From Nitzschia sp. pyKryTriq1 (taxonomy: Eukaryota; Bacillariophyta; Bacillariophyceae; Bacillariales; Bacillariaceae), in the NCBI GenBank assembly GCA_956465555.1, contig OY101123.1:992001-1056000 (forward strand): a DNA stretch of 64,000 nt, written 5' to 3'. The translations under genes were made by a program, and so were the position numbers. The notes under the pieces were generated by a model. That model did not search any database. It was not told the origin of the DNA and worked only from the letters and a program-made list of their open reading frames with translations. Of this stretch, positions 1 to 8,697 are shown one piece after another. Position 1 is the stretch's first letter, and the number at the start of each line of letters is the position of its first letter.

Positions 1-573
1 GATTCTCATTTCGTGGCTCATTTTTGAATATTTGAGTTGAAACACACACTTTGAGAGCGTATAGAACGGTCGAATATCACGTTGTGCCTTTGATGAAGAA
101 AGAATGAAAGAAAAGGTCGACAATCTTCTATTGCACTTGCCTGGCATCGAGCACTCTCTTACCAGTAAGCATGATCTTCTTGCTTCTTGGATCTTGGGGC
201 GATGTCGCGGCGTGCGCAAAAAGGGTCATTCTGCTGAGTCTTGCAAGACAAGACATCGTGACTCGAGTGCGGGATGCGATGCCGGCCAAAGATGCACGCG
301 ATCCAGGACGCGATTATGCAATGCGAAAGGGAGCTGCGCGCGGTCTGCCCAGCGCCGATATGCCTTGAGGAAAGATCGGAGAGTGAAAAGATCGCGAATA
401 GCGGTCGCATAGAGGACTTTTCTGCCCAGAGACGACGATGATCCGGTCGACATAACTCCCTACATGTCATAGAATTGCAGAGATACATCTTCGATAGAAG
501 ATCCTGAAAGAACCGTGGCTCTCAAGTACGATCGAATCTATAGAGTCTAAGATTGCATCGGTTGATCGGACGC
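1..573. other. Left-edge region, no confident gene
   Basis: This stretch has open frames on both strands but none that I recognise. The most protein-like is a minus-strand ATG frame at 226-453, listed separately. A plus-strand GTAAGC at about 171 and a minus-strand GTAAGAG near 150-155 could be splice donors, so an exon of a gene that begins outside the window may lie here. Confidence 0.4.
226..453 (-). CDS. Possible small ORF of 75 residues
   Basis: This frame begins at an ATG and encodes 75 residues. It is Arg-rich, with a helix-like middle (RSFLKAYRRWADR) that faintly recalls LYR-type mitochondrial assembly factors, but the LYR tripeptide itself is not there (AYR instead). Another frame on the same strand leads into a GTAAGAG donor, so the true exon structure could differ. 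I do not assign a function. Confidence 0.2.
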   Translation of the reverse strand: MSTGSSSSLGRKVLYATAIRDLFTLRSFLKAYRRWADRAQLPFALHNRVLDRVHLWPASHPALESRCLVLQDSAE

Positions 574-1023
574 ATGGGTCAGGGACCAAGCAACTTGACG
601 AAAATCCCGATTAATCAAAGCGGAAGCGGGATTATGAATGCTGCTGATTTTGGATTTTCTGACACGGTCAAACTTGAGCATGCTTTTACGTTTAATCTCG
701 GGGAGAAATGGGAAAGACCGTTACGGAAAGCGGCAGAGTCGTTTGCGAAAGTGGGCTATCATTGGGCCGAATCTTTTCGGATTATTGCTACAGGATTGAG
801 CGCATACTTTGTCCTGGCAGGTCTGGCAAAGCTCGTAGCGGCCACAAAATCTACCGACGATCATTCGAGGGGCAAAAGCCGCTCGTCTCATCAAAGCTCT
901 TCGCGATCTACCAAGACAGGATCGAGCAAGGACACTGGTGGTGACAAGTCTTCCAAGACGGCCAACTCGTCTTCTCCATCTGTCAATATTGAAGATGCAA
1001 GCAAGGACGATGATAATTCTTAG
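574..1023 (+). CDS. Small single-pass membrane protein, unknown function
   Basis: A 149-residue protein when started at the first ATG of the frame (MGQGPSNLTK); an upstream extension has only a TTG codon. The N-terminal MGQG could allow myristoylation, which is an inference. A hydrophobic helix at about residues 72-93 (FRIIATGLSAYFVLAGLAKL) is followed by a Ser/Lys/Asp-rich, probably disordered tail of about 55 residues ending in DDDNS. This suggests one membrane span with a polar tail facing one side. No catalytic motif and no family recognised. Confidence 0.55.
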   Translation: MGQGPSNLTKIPINQSGSGIMNAADFGFSDTVKLEHAFTFNLGEKWERPLRKAAESFAKVGYHWAESFRIIATGLSAYFVLAGLAKLVAATKSTDDHSRGKSRSSHQSSSRSTKTGSSKDTGGDKSSKTANSSSPSVNIEDASKDDDNS

Positions 1024-1482
1024 AAAGGAAATCAAGATTGATATATCAACAATTAATATTCATGCCGGTAGGTCCAGTCGAGGAGTGTTTATAGATTACG
1101 AAGAGAGAGGAAAACGTTCGTATGTACAAACCAAGTATCCGCCGCCGCCCGCCGCCGATGGACGATAATCGAGTGATCCGATCATCAGTATATTATACTT
1201 CACATTCAGTCAATTATTAGTCACATTAGTCGATAATTGCCTGTCCGTCGGTCCTTTACCTCTTTTCGGCGTTACTATTTACTATTCATTCATTTTGCCC
1301 TTGCGTCGCCCGTCATCTTCACGATGGGTTGCGGCGGTGCGGACGTGCTGATCAGTTTCAGCTCAGCCCAGCCGCTTCAACGAAAGAAAAGCTACTGTAG
1401 TTGACCAAGACGAGAGGGAAAGAGGTACTCGTATCGTTTGCCATCATTTAACTTTGGAATTTGAAAATCTAAATACAATACA
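1024..1482. promoter_or_regulatory. Upstream region of the P2 gene
   Basis: This region lies between the small membrane protein and RPLP2. It holds a short GCC-rich patch near 1140-1157 and pyrimidine-rich stretches near 1255-1320. It must include the P2 promoter and 5' UTR, since the P2 initiator ATG aligns exactly with the family N-terminus. I see no TATA box that I would defend. Confidence 0.4.
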
Positions 1483-1927
1483 ATGCTTGAAATTGCAGCA
1501 CTATTACTTTGTAAGCTAGGCGGCAAGGGAGGCTCGGCCGATGAAATCAAGGCCGTCTTGGAGGCAGCTGGACAAGAAGCCAATGAGGATGCCATCGCCA
1601 AACTAACAGGGGACATGGATGGAAAGGACGTCAACGAATTGCTAGCTGCCGGTATGGAGAAGCTTAAGGATGTGCCGATGGGAGGCGGCGGTGGAGGCGG
1701 CGGCGGGTAAGTTGGGCCAATTTTGTTTTTGTGTTACTTGCGAGAAGCGCTGTGCTCACATTTTCGGCTACCTTCCCTTTCTTCACACAAACAGCGGCGG
1801 CGGCGGCGGCGGTGGCGGCGACGCTGCTGCGGCAGTAGAGGAAGAAAAGGAGGAGGAAGAAGAAGCCGACCTGGGAGGTGGTATGGACATGTTCGGAGGA
1901 GAGGGTGGTGGTGGCGGCGATTATTAA
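1483..1927 (+). CDS. RPLP2: 60S acidic ribosomal protein P2
   Basis: This is the stalk protein P2 of the large ribosomal subunit, which recruits elongation factors. Two exons join, 1483-1706 and 1795-1927, giving about 118 residues. The 88-nt intron (1707-1794, GTAAGT...ACAG) falls inside the glycine hinge, and the GGC codon is completed across it. The N-terminal helical domain starts MLEIAALLLCKLGGKGG, which lines up residue for residue with the P2 family start, and contains DEIKAVLEAAGQEANED and DGKDVNELLAAGMEKL. The hinge is almost pure glycine rather than the usual Ala/Pro/Gly mix. An acidic stretch follows, then DLGGGMDMFGGE with a Gly/Asp/Tyr tail in place of the common animal GFGLFD. 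Confidence 0.93.
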
Positions 1928-2557
1928 ATTGCTGACTAGAATAAAACCAAAGCATCACGCACTCTGGCCTGTACATCTACTTTAGACCCATCAGTTTCAA
2001 GGAAGGCTACGGCGCTCTGTGTATCGTTTGTTCTGCTGTATTGCTATTGGAAGGCTGCATGCGTATGATTTGGAGAGCGTGTGATTCCAGAGCTCCGAGT
2101 GTCTTCTGAATAATACGAATCGATAGGATGCTCTAGAGTATGCTGAACGGTTGCAATACGTGCGTTTCTAGAGAAATCTATATCGTGTTTCTAGAGAAAT
2201 CTATGTATCGTCTTTCTTCAAATTTCCTCGGACTACCTGGATATGCTTAGATTCCGCAGTGCCAAGTCTATGGCTATGCATTAGAGAATGCGTCGTATCG
2301 TCTTGGGTGAAGTACAGAGTCCCAGATACGGAGTGCGGAGCTCTGTGTACTACTTGTACCTCTCCGTCCAATAGTTGGTGACATTATGGCCCCAGCTTTT
2401 TCACACGAAGAGTTGCATCAGTCGGCCTGCATATTGTGAGGAATTCCAGGATCCAAAGCACCCAGTACTGACTTGGTTGGTTGGAATCTCGTGCCATCGT
2501 TTGGGATCCTTCGCGGCCGTGTTGATATGGCTTTAACTTTTCTGCATCGCCCGATGC
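1928..2557. other. P2 3' region and sulfotransferase 3' region
   Basis: This is the noncoding gap between two converging genes. AATAAAA at about 1939, just after the P2 stop, could be a polyadenylation signal. A direct duplication of about 23 bp (GTTTCTAGAGAAATCTAT...) occupies 2164-2209. Nothing else was recognised. Confidence 0.4.
2164..2209. repeat. Tandem duplication, two copies of about 23 bp
   Basis: The 18-bp string GTTTCTAGAGAAATCTAT occurs at 2164 and again at 2187. It is a local duplication in the 3' flank of P2 with no other copy noticed in the window. Confidence 0.75.
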
Positions 2558-3808
2558 TCAGGTCAAAAGAACAACTGGATCTCCTTGCGCTAGCATTTCT
2601 TCTGCCCAGTCGGGTATCGAAAGTCCCAGCATGACATAATCAATAGAATAGTATTCAAGGACTTTCTGAACAGTGCGCGGCGTGTAGTACAATTTTGTTT
2701 TTTCGGCAGCTTTGGTTTCGACTCCGGAATTTGTCGCTGTTTCACCTACTGTGCTAAGGTTGAAGGTTATTTCGATGGGTCCTTCCAGTTCTGGATACTT
2801 GTCGCGAAATCGCCTCAGATCCCTGTACAAGTCTTTATCCATGCTTCCCACAAAATTGTATTCCCCGATGTGACGGTACAAGCCATCGCAATACATGGAT
2901 TGTGGAATGAAATGTAGGTTCCATGTCAGAGGAAATGTATCCACGTAAATGTCAAACAGAGTGTGGGAATCCGTTTGGAACTCGGGCACAGGAGTTGTGT
3001 TTGCATTGTGCTTGAAGACAACATTAGGTTCGCAATGACCTTGTGAATGAACTTTGGGGCCGACACACTTATCGAGAAATCCTGAGAGAAACCGATCCAA
3101 TGGATCCCTTGTGAAGACAACCCTATCGCTATCTTGGACCCTGTTGCGCTGCAAATAATTGCAATTGAATTTGCTGAATGTGCGTTTTTTTGCTTTTGCC
3201 TTTGCTTCTTTATCTTCGATCGTCATACAGTGGAGTTCTCTCCAGACCTTGGTTCCCACTTTCTCCGCGATGCATTGCTGAATGTTTGGATTCAAATACT
3301 GAAGTACGTGCCATATTCCATGCACCAGAGTCTTGGGCCTGGATACATCCCGAAGGAAGGTCTTGTACCACCACGGAAAACTTTTGGACGATTCTAGTGT
3401 CTTGTTTTTCATCCGATGGTATATTCGTCGTAGACAAATCTTGTAGTGCCTGTGTCTAACATTGCAAAATTTGGTCAACTCATAGTAGGACGAATTGAAA
3501 GCAGCAGCAACTATTTTCTCCCCAATTTTGACGTTCGTCTTTTTGGTGGGCACGTGTATGAGAAAAATGTCGTCCCCTAGATCGCTTCTTGCTGATGCAT
3601 CGATGTTCAGAAAAGCAATCGCGACAAGAGCCAAGGAGCAAACAATTATCAGCCACTGTTTCGAAGTCATATGCTTGGACCCTCCTGGCATTGATGCTTG
3701 GGATCGCAGAGCCATGTCCCCTCGCCGAGCTCTAGCTAGATCTAGCAGTCTCAATACGAGCAAATGATTTTTTAAAGCAAAACGAACAATGAAAAATGAT
3801 CGGAACAT
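2558..3808 (-). CDS. Golgi-type carbohydrate sulfotransferase (Sulfotransfer_2-like)
   Basis: The family transfers sulfate from PAPS to sugars in the Golgi lumen. The frame gives 416 residues from the first ATG; an internal ATG (MALRSQASM, position 3715) could also be the start. A single hydrophobic anchor at residues 51-68 makes it a type II membrane protein. The 3'-phosphate binding motif is clear at residues 234-248 (RDPLDRFLSGFLDKC), with the conserved Arg and Ser, and it closely resembles the RDPxxRFxSxFxDKC form of HNK-1/chondroitin-type enzymes. The 5'-PSB loop near residues 84-100 (HVPTKKTNVKIGEKI) is less typical. Lumenal NxS/T sites and several Cys fit a secretory enzyme. The acceptor sugar cannot be told from sequence. 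It is divergent from the GNAT gene, with a shared 280-bp upstream region. Confidence 0.8.
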   Translation of the reverse strand: MFRSFFIVRFALKNHLLVLRLLDLARARRGDMALRSQASMPGGSKHMTSKQWLIIVCSLALVAIAFLNIDASARSDLGDDIFLIHVPTKKTNVKIGEKIVAAAFNSSYYELTKFCNVRHRHYKICLRRIYHRMKNKTLESSKSFPWWYKTFLRDVSRPKTLVHGIWHVLQYLNPNIQQCIAEKVGTKVWRELHCMTIEDKEAKAKAKKRTFSKFNCNYLQRNRVQDSDRVVFTRDPLDRFLSGFLDKCVGPKVHSQGHCEPNVVFKHNANTTPVPEFQTDSHTLFDIYVDTFPLTWNLHFIPQSMYCDGLYRHIGEYNFVGSMDKDLYRDLRRFRDKYPELEGPIEITFNLSTVGETATNSGVETKAAEKTKLYYTPRTVQKVLEYYSIDYVMLGLSIPDWAEEMLAQGDPVVLLT

Positions 3809-4087
3809 ACGCGTTGAATGATTTTGTTCTTCGTCCGGCGGATGGACGTGGTTCGACTTGGACGACTCTCAGTCGCGATTGATCAAAACACGCGGGGGGG
3901 TTTTACCAGATGATAGCATATCTGTACGTCCGTACGTTCGTACTGGCACCGTACTCGTACGAGTAAAACTCTGTCGACGGTCCACGAGATGTTATTGTGA
4001 TGGGAACGACAACGATAAGGCACAAGCACATTGCCGTCAATCCTGCCCCTCTCATAGCTAGCACCGCTTCAATTCCACGAAATAACA

Positions 4088-4840
4088 ATGTCACCGAGCG
4101 GTAGTAATGACGATATCATTATTCGAGACTTCGAACCGAAAGATCTGGATCGAGTCAAATATTTGTTTCAGGCTGGCATGTTGTCTCATGTGCCCACATT
4201 GACGAACCTTTTGACAAGACACCGACTCGCGACTCCACACATGGCCCACCCGCTTGTTCTTTCGGCTCCTGTTTTGGCATTGGTCGTCCCTCAGAAACAA
4301 TCACGTTCGTCCAAGGATTCTGTTTCCTATCTAGCAGCCTCATCGCTCCTTCTTTATCTCGGCGCCGCTTTGGCCAGCAGTCTGGGCTGGTTTGCGTATC
4401 ATTCGTACTTGTCGCCCAAGTTATTCTCAGAGTACATCGAGTACTCTGTAAATACCGATATTTCGGATATTCCAAATGTCTACCAAGAAAAAGGAGGGAT
4501 TTTCCTCGTTGCTGTGAACAAGGACACCGACATGGTTCTCGGCATGGTCGGTGGAGAATATAAACACAAAGAAGTTATAGCTGGGTCGCAGCGTGACGTT
4601 TATGAAGTGCGAAGGTTGAGCGTTGGCCCAGAAGCTCGTGGAAAAGGTTTGGGTAGACGTCTGATGGAGGCGCTGCAAGAAAGAGTGCCTGCGGGGTCTC
4701 GACTGTTCGCAGATTGCTCGAATATCCAACCCACAGCTCAAAGACTCTACGTCAAGAACGGCTTTGGCCTCACCTCCCAGTTTCCTCTGAAAGATTGGCC
4801 CGGTGCATTCAACATATGGCGATACGAAAAGGAAGTTTGA
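4088..4840 (+). CDS. Membrane-anchored GNAT N-acetyltransferase, NAT8-like
   Basis: A GCN5-related acetyltransferase of 250 residues, predicted to move an acetyl group from acetyl-CoA to an amine. The N-terminus (IIIRDFEPKDLDRV) is the usual first strand and helix of the fold. A hydrophobic hairpin or span at about residues 80-108 interrupts the domain, as in NAT8/NAT14-type membrane enzymes. The acetyl-CoA pyrophosphate loop (motif A) is at residues 174-192, with the core RGKGLGRRL, and is followed by a conserved C-terminal strand with LYVKNGFGL. The substrate is unknown. The intronless frame starts at the first ATG. It is transcribed away from the sulfotransferase gene. Confidence 0.8.
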   Translation: MSPSGSNDDIIIRDFEPKDLDRVKYLFQAGMLSHVPTLTNLLTRHRLATPHMAHPLVLSAPVLALVVPQKQSRSSKDSVSYLAASSLLLYLGAALASSLGWFAYHSYLSPKLFSEYIEYSVNTDISDIPNVYQEKGGIFLVAVNKDTDMVLGMVGGEYKHKEVIAGSQRDVYEVRRLSVGPEARGKGLGRRLMEALQERVPAGSRLFADCSNIQPTAQRLYVKNGFGLTSQFPLKDWPGAFNIWRYEKEV

Positions 4841-4994
4841 AGGGGAGATATTCTTATTATTAGGATTATGACTGCTAGTTTGCTGCGATGGTTGGGATGA
4901 TCCTGTCCACGTCCATGTGCGCCGCGGCCCTGTCTTCTGAGTGGTGGAGGGGCGACGCTTCTTTATTGCAAAGGTACCGACAAGGAGAAGCCCC

Positions 4995-5890
4995 TCAGAG
5001 ATCGAACTGGGCTAGAGCAAATCCAAAGGCGTGGTATGCATCGAATGGTCGTCTGTACGTAAGCAAACAAAAATATCGTCAGCTTAGCGAGGGATGCATT
5101 GGATTGGGATTGTGCCCGATGATGCAGCTGAAGGTCATACTCACGCAAAGTCGAGATGGAAGAGATGGTTGTCCCATTTGACAAACTGCAAGACGACCCT
5201 GCCATCTCTGTTGTGAAGTTGCATGTTTTTTCGCGAAGCTTCCCGACCACGACCATGGAAATCGAGCGATTTACTTCCTCCGTATTTTGAACCCGGCTGC
5301 TTGGTTTCAACCGAGCCACGACCTGGAACTTCAATGAACGCTCGCCGTGGGGGGCTCTCGGTCAGGACTTGAATCATCGATGGTACCTCATACCGAATGT
5401 AGGCAATTGGACAATCCTGGGACGTTCGATGGGTCAGAGAATAGGTTATGGTTGCGTCTCGTGCTGTGCCTGACTTTGTCAGTGAACCAAGGATAGAATC
5501 GTCTCGGAATTGGCGGATAATGTAGCGAGCCCCCGTTGTAATATTTCGAGAGGATTGATCTTTCTCGGCAATAAAGAGAGGATGTTTCTTACCATGAACG
5601 TGAAGGGACATGAGATATCGACGGTGATATTCCGAACTTCCCAGGCGTTCCACCTGGGCCTCTAAGCATCCTGCCGCATTACATCTCGGGATTGTCCGTT
5701 CGATTTGCATCTGTATGCTCTTATTTTCGTCATCACGCGTGTCGTCCAAAGGAAAGATCTCGCTGTTTAGCATGGCGGGTTCAAGAGTAGCGATTGGTTG
5801 GGCACTTCCCAGCAGCCGCAGTGATTGCGACTGCATATTAGCTGAATGACCACTTGGTGTATTAGTAGAGCTCTTGATGGAATGAAGCAT
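4995..5890 (-). CDS. Tubby-like (TULP) protein
   Basis: Tubby domains are beta-barrels around a central helix that bind phosphoinositides. Two exons join, 5145-5890 and 4995-5052, around a 92-nt intron (5053-5144, GTGAGT...TACAG), giving about 268 residues. The recognisable C-terminus is SKSLDFHGRGREASRKNMQL, then VVLQFVKWDNHLFHLDF. The second exon adds ARPFDAYHAFGFALAQFDL, which matches the family's last helix (ALQAFAIALSSFD). Without the intron the central helix would be lost, which supports the splice. Only about 30 residues precede the domain, and no F-box is present, unlike plant TULPs. The start is the first ATG of the frame; a further 5' exon is possible. Confidence 0.8.
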
Positions 5891-6178
5891 CCGTAAGAAG
5901 AAGCCCCTGAAGAATTTGTGCAGGGTCTAGATTGCTTTGGCGATGAAAGAGTGGACAGTGAAACCATGCACCACCTAGCGATTTAAATAAACGAAAGCAA
6001 AACCGGATGAAGTCAACTTTGACTCAAACTATCCGTTGCTGCGACTTTGGGGTAAGCCTACTACTGCACTGGTTGCATTTTTCGTTTTATTAGGCATCCA
6101 AGTTGCATTGTTGGTTGTGAAAATACCTTTAGTGAACGCTGTTTGGCCACTGGCATGCTTTCCAAGTGCGATTGAAAT

Positions 6179-6278
6179 CCTGCACATTTCTTAGAGATCT
6201 ATTGAAACCAGTGCGGAACTTCTTCTTTCCTGCACATTTCTTAGAGATCTATTGAAACCAGTTCAGAACTTCTTGTTT
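6179..6278. repeat. 50-bp tandem duplication, two copies
   Basis: Copy one runs 6179-6228 and copy two 6229-6278. They share CCTGCACATTTCTTAGAGAT and most of the following 30 bp, differing at a handful of positions. They are directly adjacent with no spacer. Confidence 0.85.
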
Positions 6279-6336
6279 CTTCATCTTCTTATGCCTTCAA
6301 CACGGAAGGACGGAAGGACGGTTTACGAGTTCACGC

Positions 6337-6463
6337 TACCGGTACCGGTAGATGTACCGTACCGGTATCGTACAGTACCGGTACATACCCGGTACCGGTA
6401 CCGGTAGATGTACCGTACCGGTACCGGTAGATGTAACGTACCGGTACAGTACCTGGTGGTACC
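6337..6463. repeat. TACCGGTA / GGTACC palindromic cluster
   Basis: About 125 bp made largely of overlapping self-complementary words (ACCGGT, GGTACC, GTAC). A sub-unit CGGTACCGGTAGATGTAC recurs three times at irregular spacing. Similar clusters appear between other genes throughout the window. Confidence 0.8.
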
Positions 6464-6754
6464 TCGTACTAAGATCATAATAGTAATAGAGGGAAGAAAT
6501 GGACTACGGTACAAGTAGACAGTTGTCTGATAATTCAGTGGTAGGGACCTAGTAGTAGTAGTATTCATTAGCTACTTCAGCGATACGTTTGTACATAGTT
6601 CGGCACAAACTGTTCTAACAAAAAATATAATCGAATGCATAGAGGAAGTACCCCCACTCTTCCAGAGCCTTGCCGTCCCGAGCTGCATGGCCCTGTTTGG
6701 TTTCGGATTGTCCTTCTCCATATAACCCAAAGGTAGTGGTGACGATATAATGGT

Positions 6755-7150
6755 CTACTTTTTCCATCCGCGATAATCTTCCATATTAACGTCTTTCAAC
6801 AAAGAATCGAAGTCATACCCAGAAGTTCGCGGTTTGGGAGCTGGCTTGGTTTCTTTCTTGATGGAGTGGCGATCCGCGTAAACCGAAGCAGCAAGTCTGT
6901 CATCGTCTAGGTACTGGATCTCGGCCTTCGTTTCAAAAAGCTGGAAGCGTGGAGCGCTTTCAAAGTCGGAAGCACCGGCCCCGGCATTGCTCGGACGCGT
7001 GGTGGGGGGGGATTTGGTTCGAGAGCCAAATTTCCGAGGCGACGTGAAAGTTGTAGACGAGTTATTACTGAACGAGTTGTTAAATGAGCTGTTGAAACCG
7101 TGGCTCAGTGCGTCGTCGTGGTTCGTCTTGGGTTGCCAACTTCTGACCAT
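6755..7150 (-). CDS. Hypothetical protein, 131 residues
   Basis: A complete ATG-to-stop frame with a believable composition but no family that I recognise. The first half is Asn/Ser/Thr-rich and probably disordered (SFNNSFSNNSSTT). The C-terminal half has a more ordered look, with FQLFETKAEIQYLDDDRLAA, and ends in the compact motif YDFDSLLKDVNMEDYRGWKK, which could be a short conserved linear motif. No signal peptide or membrane span. It stands alone between repeat-rich intergenic tracts. Confidence 0.5.
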   Translation of the reverse strand: MVRSWQPKTNHDDALSHGFNSSFNNSFSNNSSTTFTSPRKFGSRTKSPPTTRPSNAGAGASDFESAPRFQLFETKAEIQYLDDDRLAASVYADRHSIKKETKPAPKPRTSGYDFDSLLKDVNMEDYRGWKK

Positions 7151-8697
7151 TTTCGATTGTTGTTTTGTTGTATGTCTTTGAGTGGTAATGCGTTTGCTAG
7201 GATTTTTAGTGTCTCATGTTGAGATGCAAGTTTTGGTTCTGACATCCCAGAACCTCCCTCTCTCGTCGCTCACTACGAACGAAGCACACGCCCATATTTG
7301 CCGCCCAAGTGAAGGGAGCTTCGATTGATTATTCATTCGGAAAGTGCGAGCGAGTCATTATGAATTCGGAAGGCAATAAAGTTATGCGGAGAGATATTTT
7401 GTTGGGATTCGTGCGTCGCCACACTCGCACACAAAGTGTGGCCGGCCAAACCGAAATTTACGGGTAATGACATTTCCGCCATAAACGTCTGCAACATCCC
7501 AGCCCTCGAACGCGAAGGCGGCAAACTATTACAGCACTACCTGGTACGCGCATCGTTACCAGTACAAGTACTGAACTGTGGGTTATCGGTACAGTACAGT
7601 ACAGTACAGTACGTGTACAGTAGCATCCGGGGAATTTTCTGAAACAAAAAAAATCGCGCGTTTTACAGCGCTTATTGCCGCTGGGATCGACTCTCGCCTC
7701 TCGCCTTCAGTCCATTCACTAGTCATTCACGTTTCTGCCATACTGGCCCCTGGCTTCTTCGCTCGTACCGTATCGTACTTACGAGGCTAGTGTCAACGTG
7801 AGCTGATATTTCTGCGGGAATGGCAATGCTGGCGAATTGCAACTTGCCGTGGAGTTTCTGGAAGTCTTTCACGCGGCATGTCTGTTTGCGTCTAGTGCTG
7901 TGCAGGAGTTTGACGAGTTTTTCGGCTTTGTCGGCGGGAGGCCCGACTGTAGGTGTGATCGTAAAGTTCTAGAATCACAGTGTATCTAAGAACCTCTTCG
8001 GCTACATGGATCAAACACGACTCACCAAGAAAAAAGAGAGAGACAAAGTCAAAATACTAACTTGTAGACTAGTGAGCTCATTAATCCAAAACTATTCGTA
8101 ACAAAAGAGTCTTCTAGCAGAGGGCACGAGCTCTACGTGCGGTAAACAGCGATTCGACTTCGATGTTGACCGAAAAATGATCTTTGGCCGATCACCACTT
8201 TCGCCTGGCTTGCTCGAGGCTTGCTGGCTTGGCGAACATTGTTCGCTGCCATCTGACGTCAGGCTCGGTCTGTCCGGTGTCGGTCAATCCAGTCTTGCAC
8301 TCGAACAACACTCTACGACCAAAAGGCAGATATTTAGAGAGGAGTCATTTTCATCTCCCTCCCCCGCCCCGCCTCCCGCCCGCCGAAACCCCAAACTTTG
8401 CGAGTAGAATTTCTTTGCTTTGCTCTTTGCTCTCCAGTCTCGTCACTGCTCCACACACAGGGGGGGGGGAGCGAGTACCGGTAGGTGCTTTTGCGGCTTC
8501 CTTTTGGCGTCAGTCATCATCTCTGTACATGCTGGATGCGGGCCTTTAATGCTTTGCCCTCGTTGCCCGCACCACACACGGCACGTGATCAACATTCAAC
8601 ATTGTTATTGCAGCCCCTCGTCCTCTCTTTCTACATATCCAACTTCTATTATCAGAAGCAGTAGCGCTTGTCTGTCCCGCAACAAGGCAACTCGGGG
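7151..8697. other. Long intergenic region, promoter of the Trx-fold/RS gene
   Basis: About 1.5 kb without a convincing gene. It contains a (TACAG)n microsatellite at 7590-7613, a 50-codon ATG frame at 7820-7972 with no recognisable features, an unbroken G run near 8460-8469, and pyrimidine-rich stretches at 8350-8450 and 8600-8650 leading to the start of the next gene. Confidence 0.45.
7590..7613. repeat. (TACAG)n microsatellite
   Basis: Nearly five uninterrupted pentamer units. The same unit, read on the other strand as TACTG, recurs at 34276-34303. Confidence 0.85.

Larger units (their letters stand above)
5891..6754. other. Intergenic region with duplication and TACCGGTA cluster
   Basis: This 864-bp gap holds a 50-bp tandem duplication (6179-6278) and a dense run of TACCGGTA/GGTACC motifs (6337-6463), both listed separately. 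The few open frames in it are made of the repeat and are not credible genes. It includes the promoter of the tubby-like gene. Confidence 0.5.

Noticed and set aside
104-412. Basic 102-residue plus-strand ORF
   Set aside because: Arg/Cys-rich composition typical of a noncoding frame, and no features.
6337-6463. CRISPR array
   Set aside because: Units are short, overlapping, irregularly spaced and palindromic without unique spacers, and the genome is eukaryotic.
6323-6568. Minus-strand ORF with Tyr/Arg/Thr-rich translation
   Set aside because: It is a translation of the TACCGGTA repeat, and similar frames arise at every such cluster.
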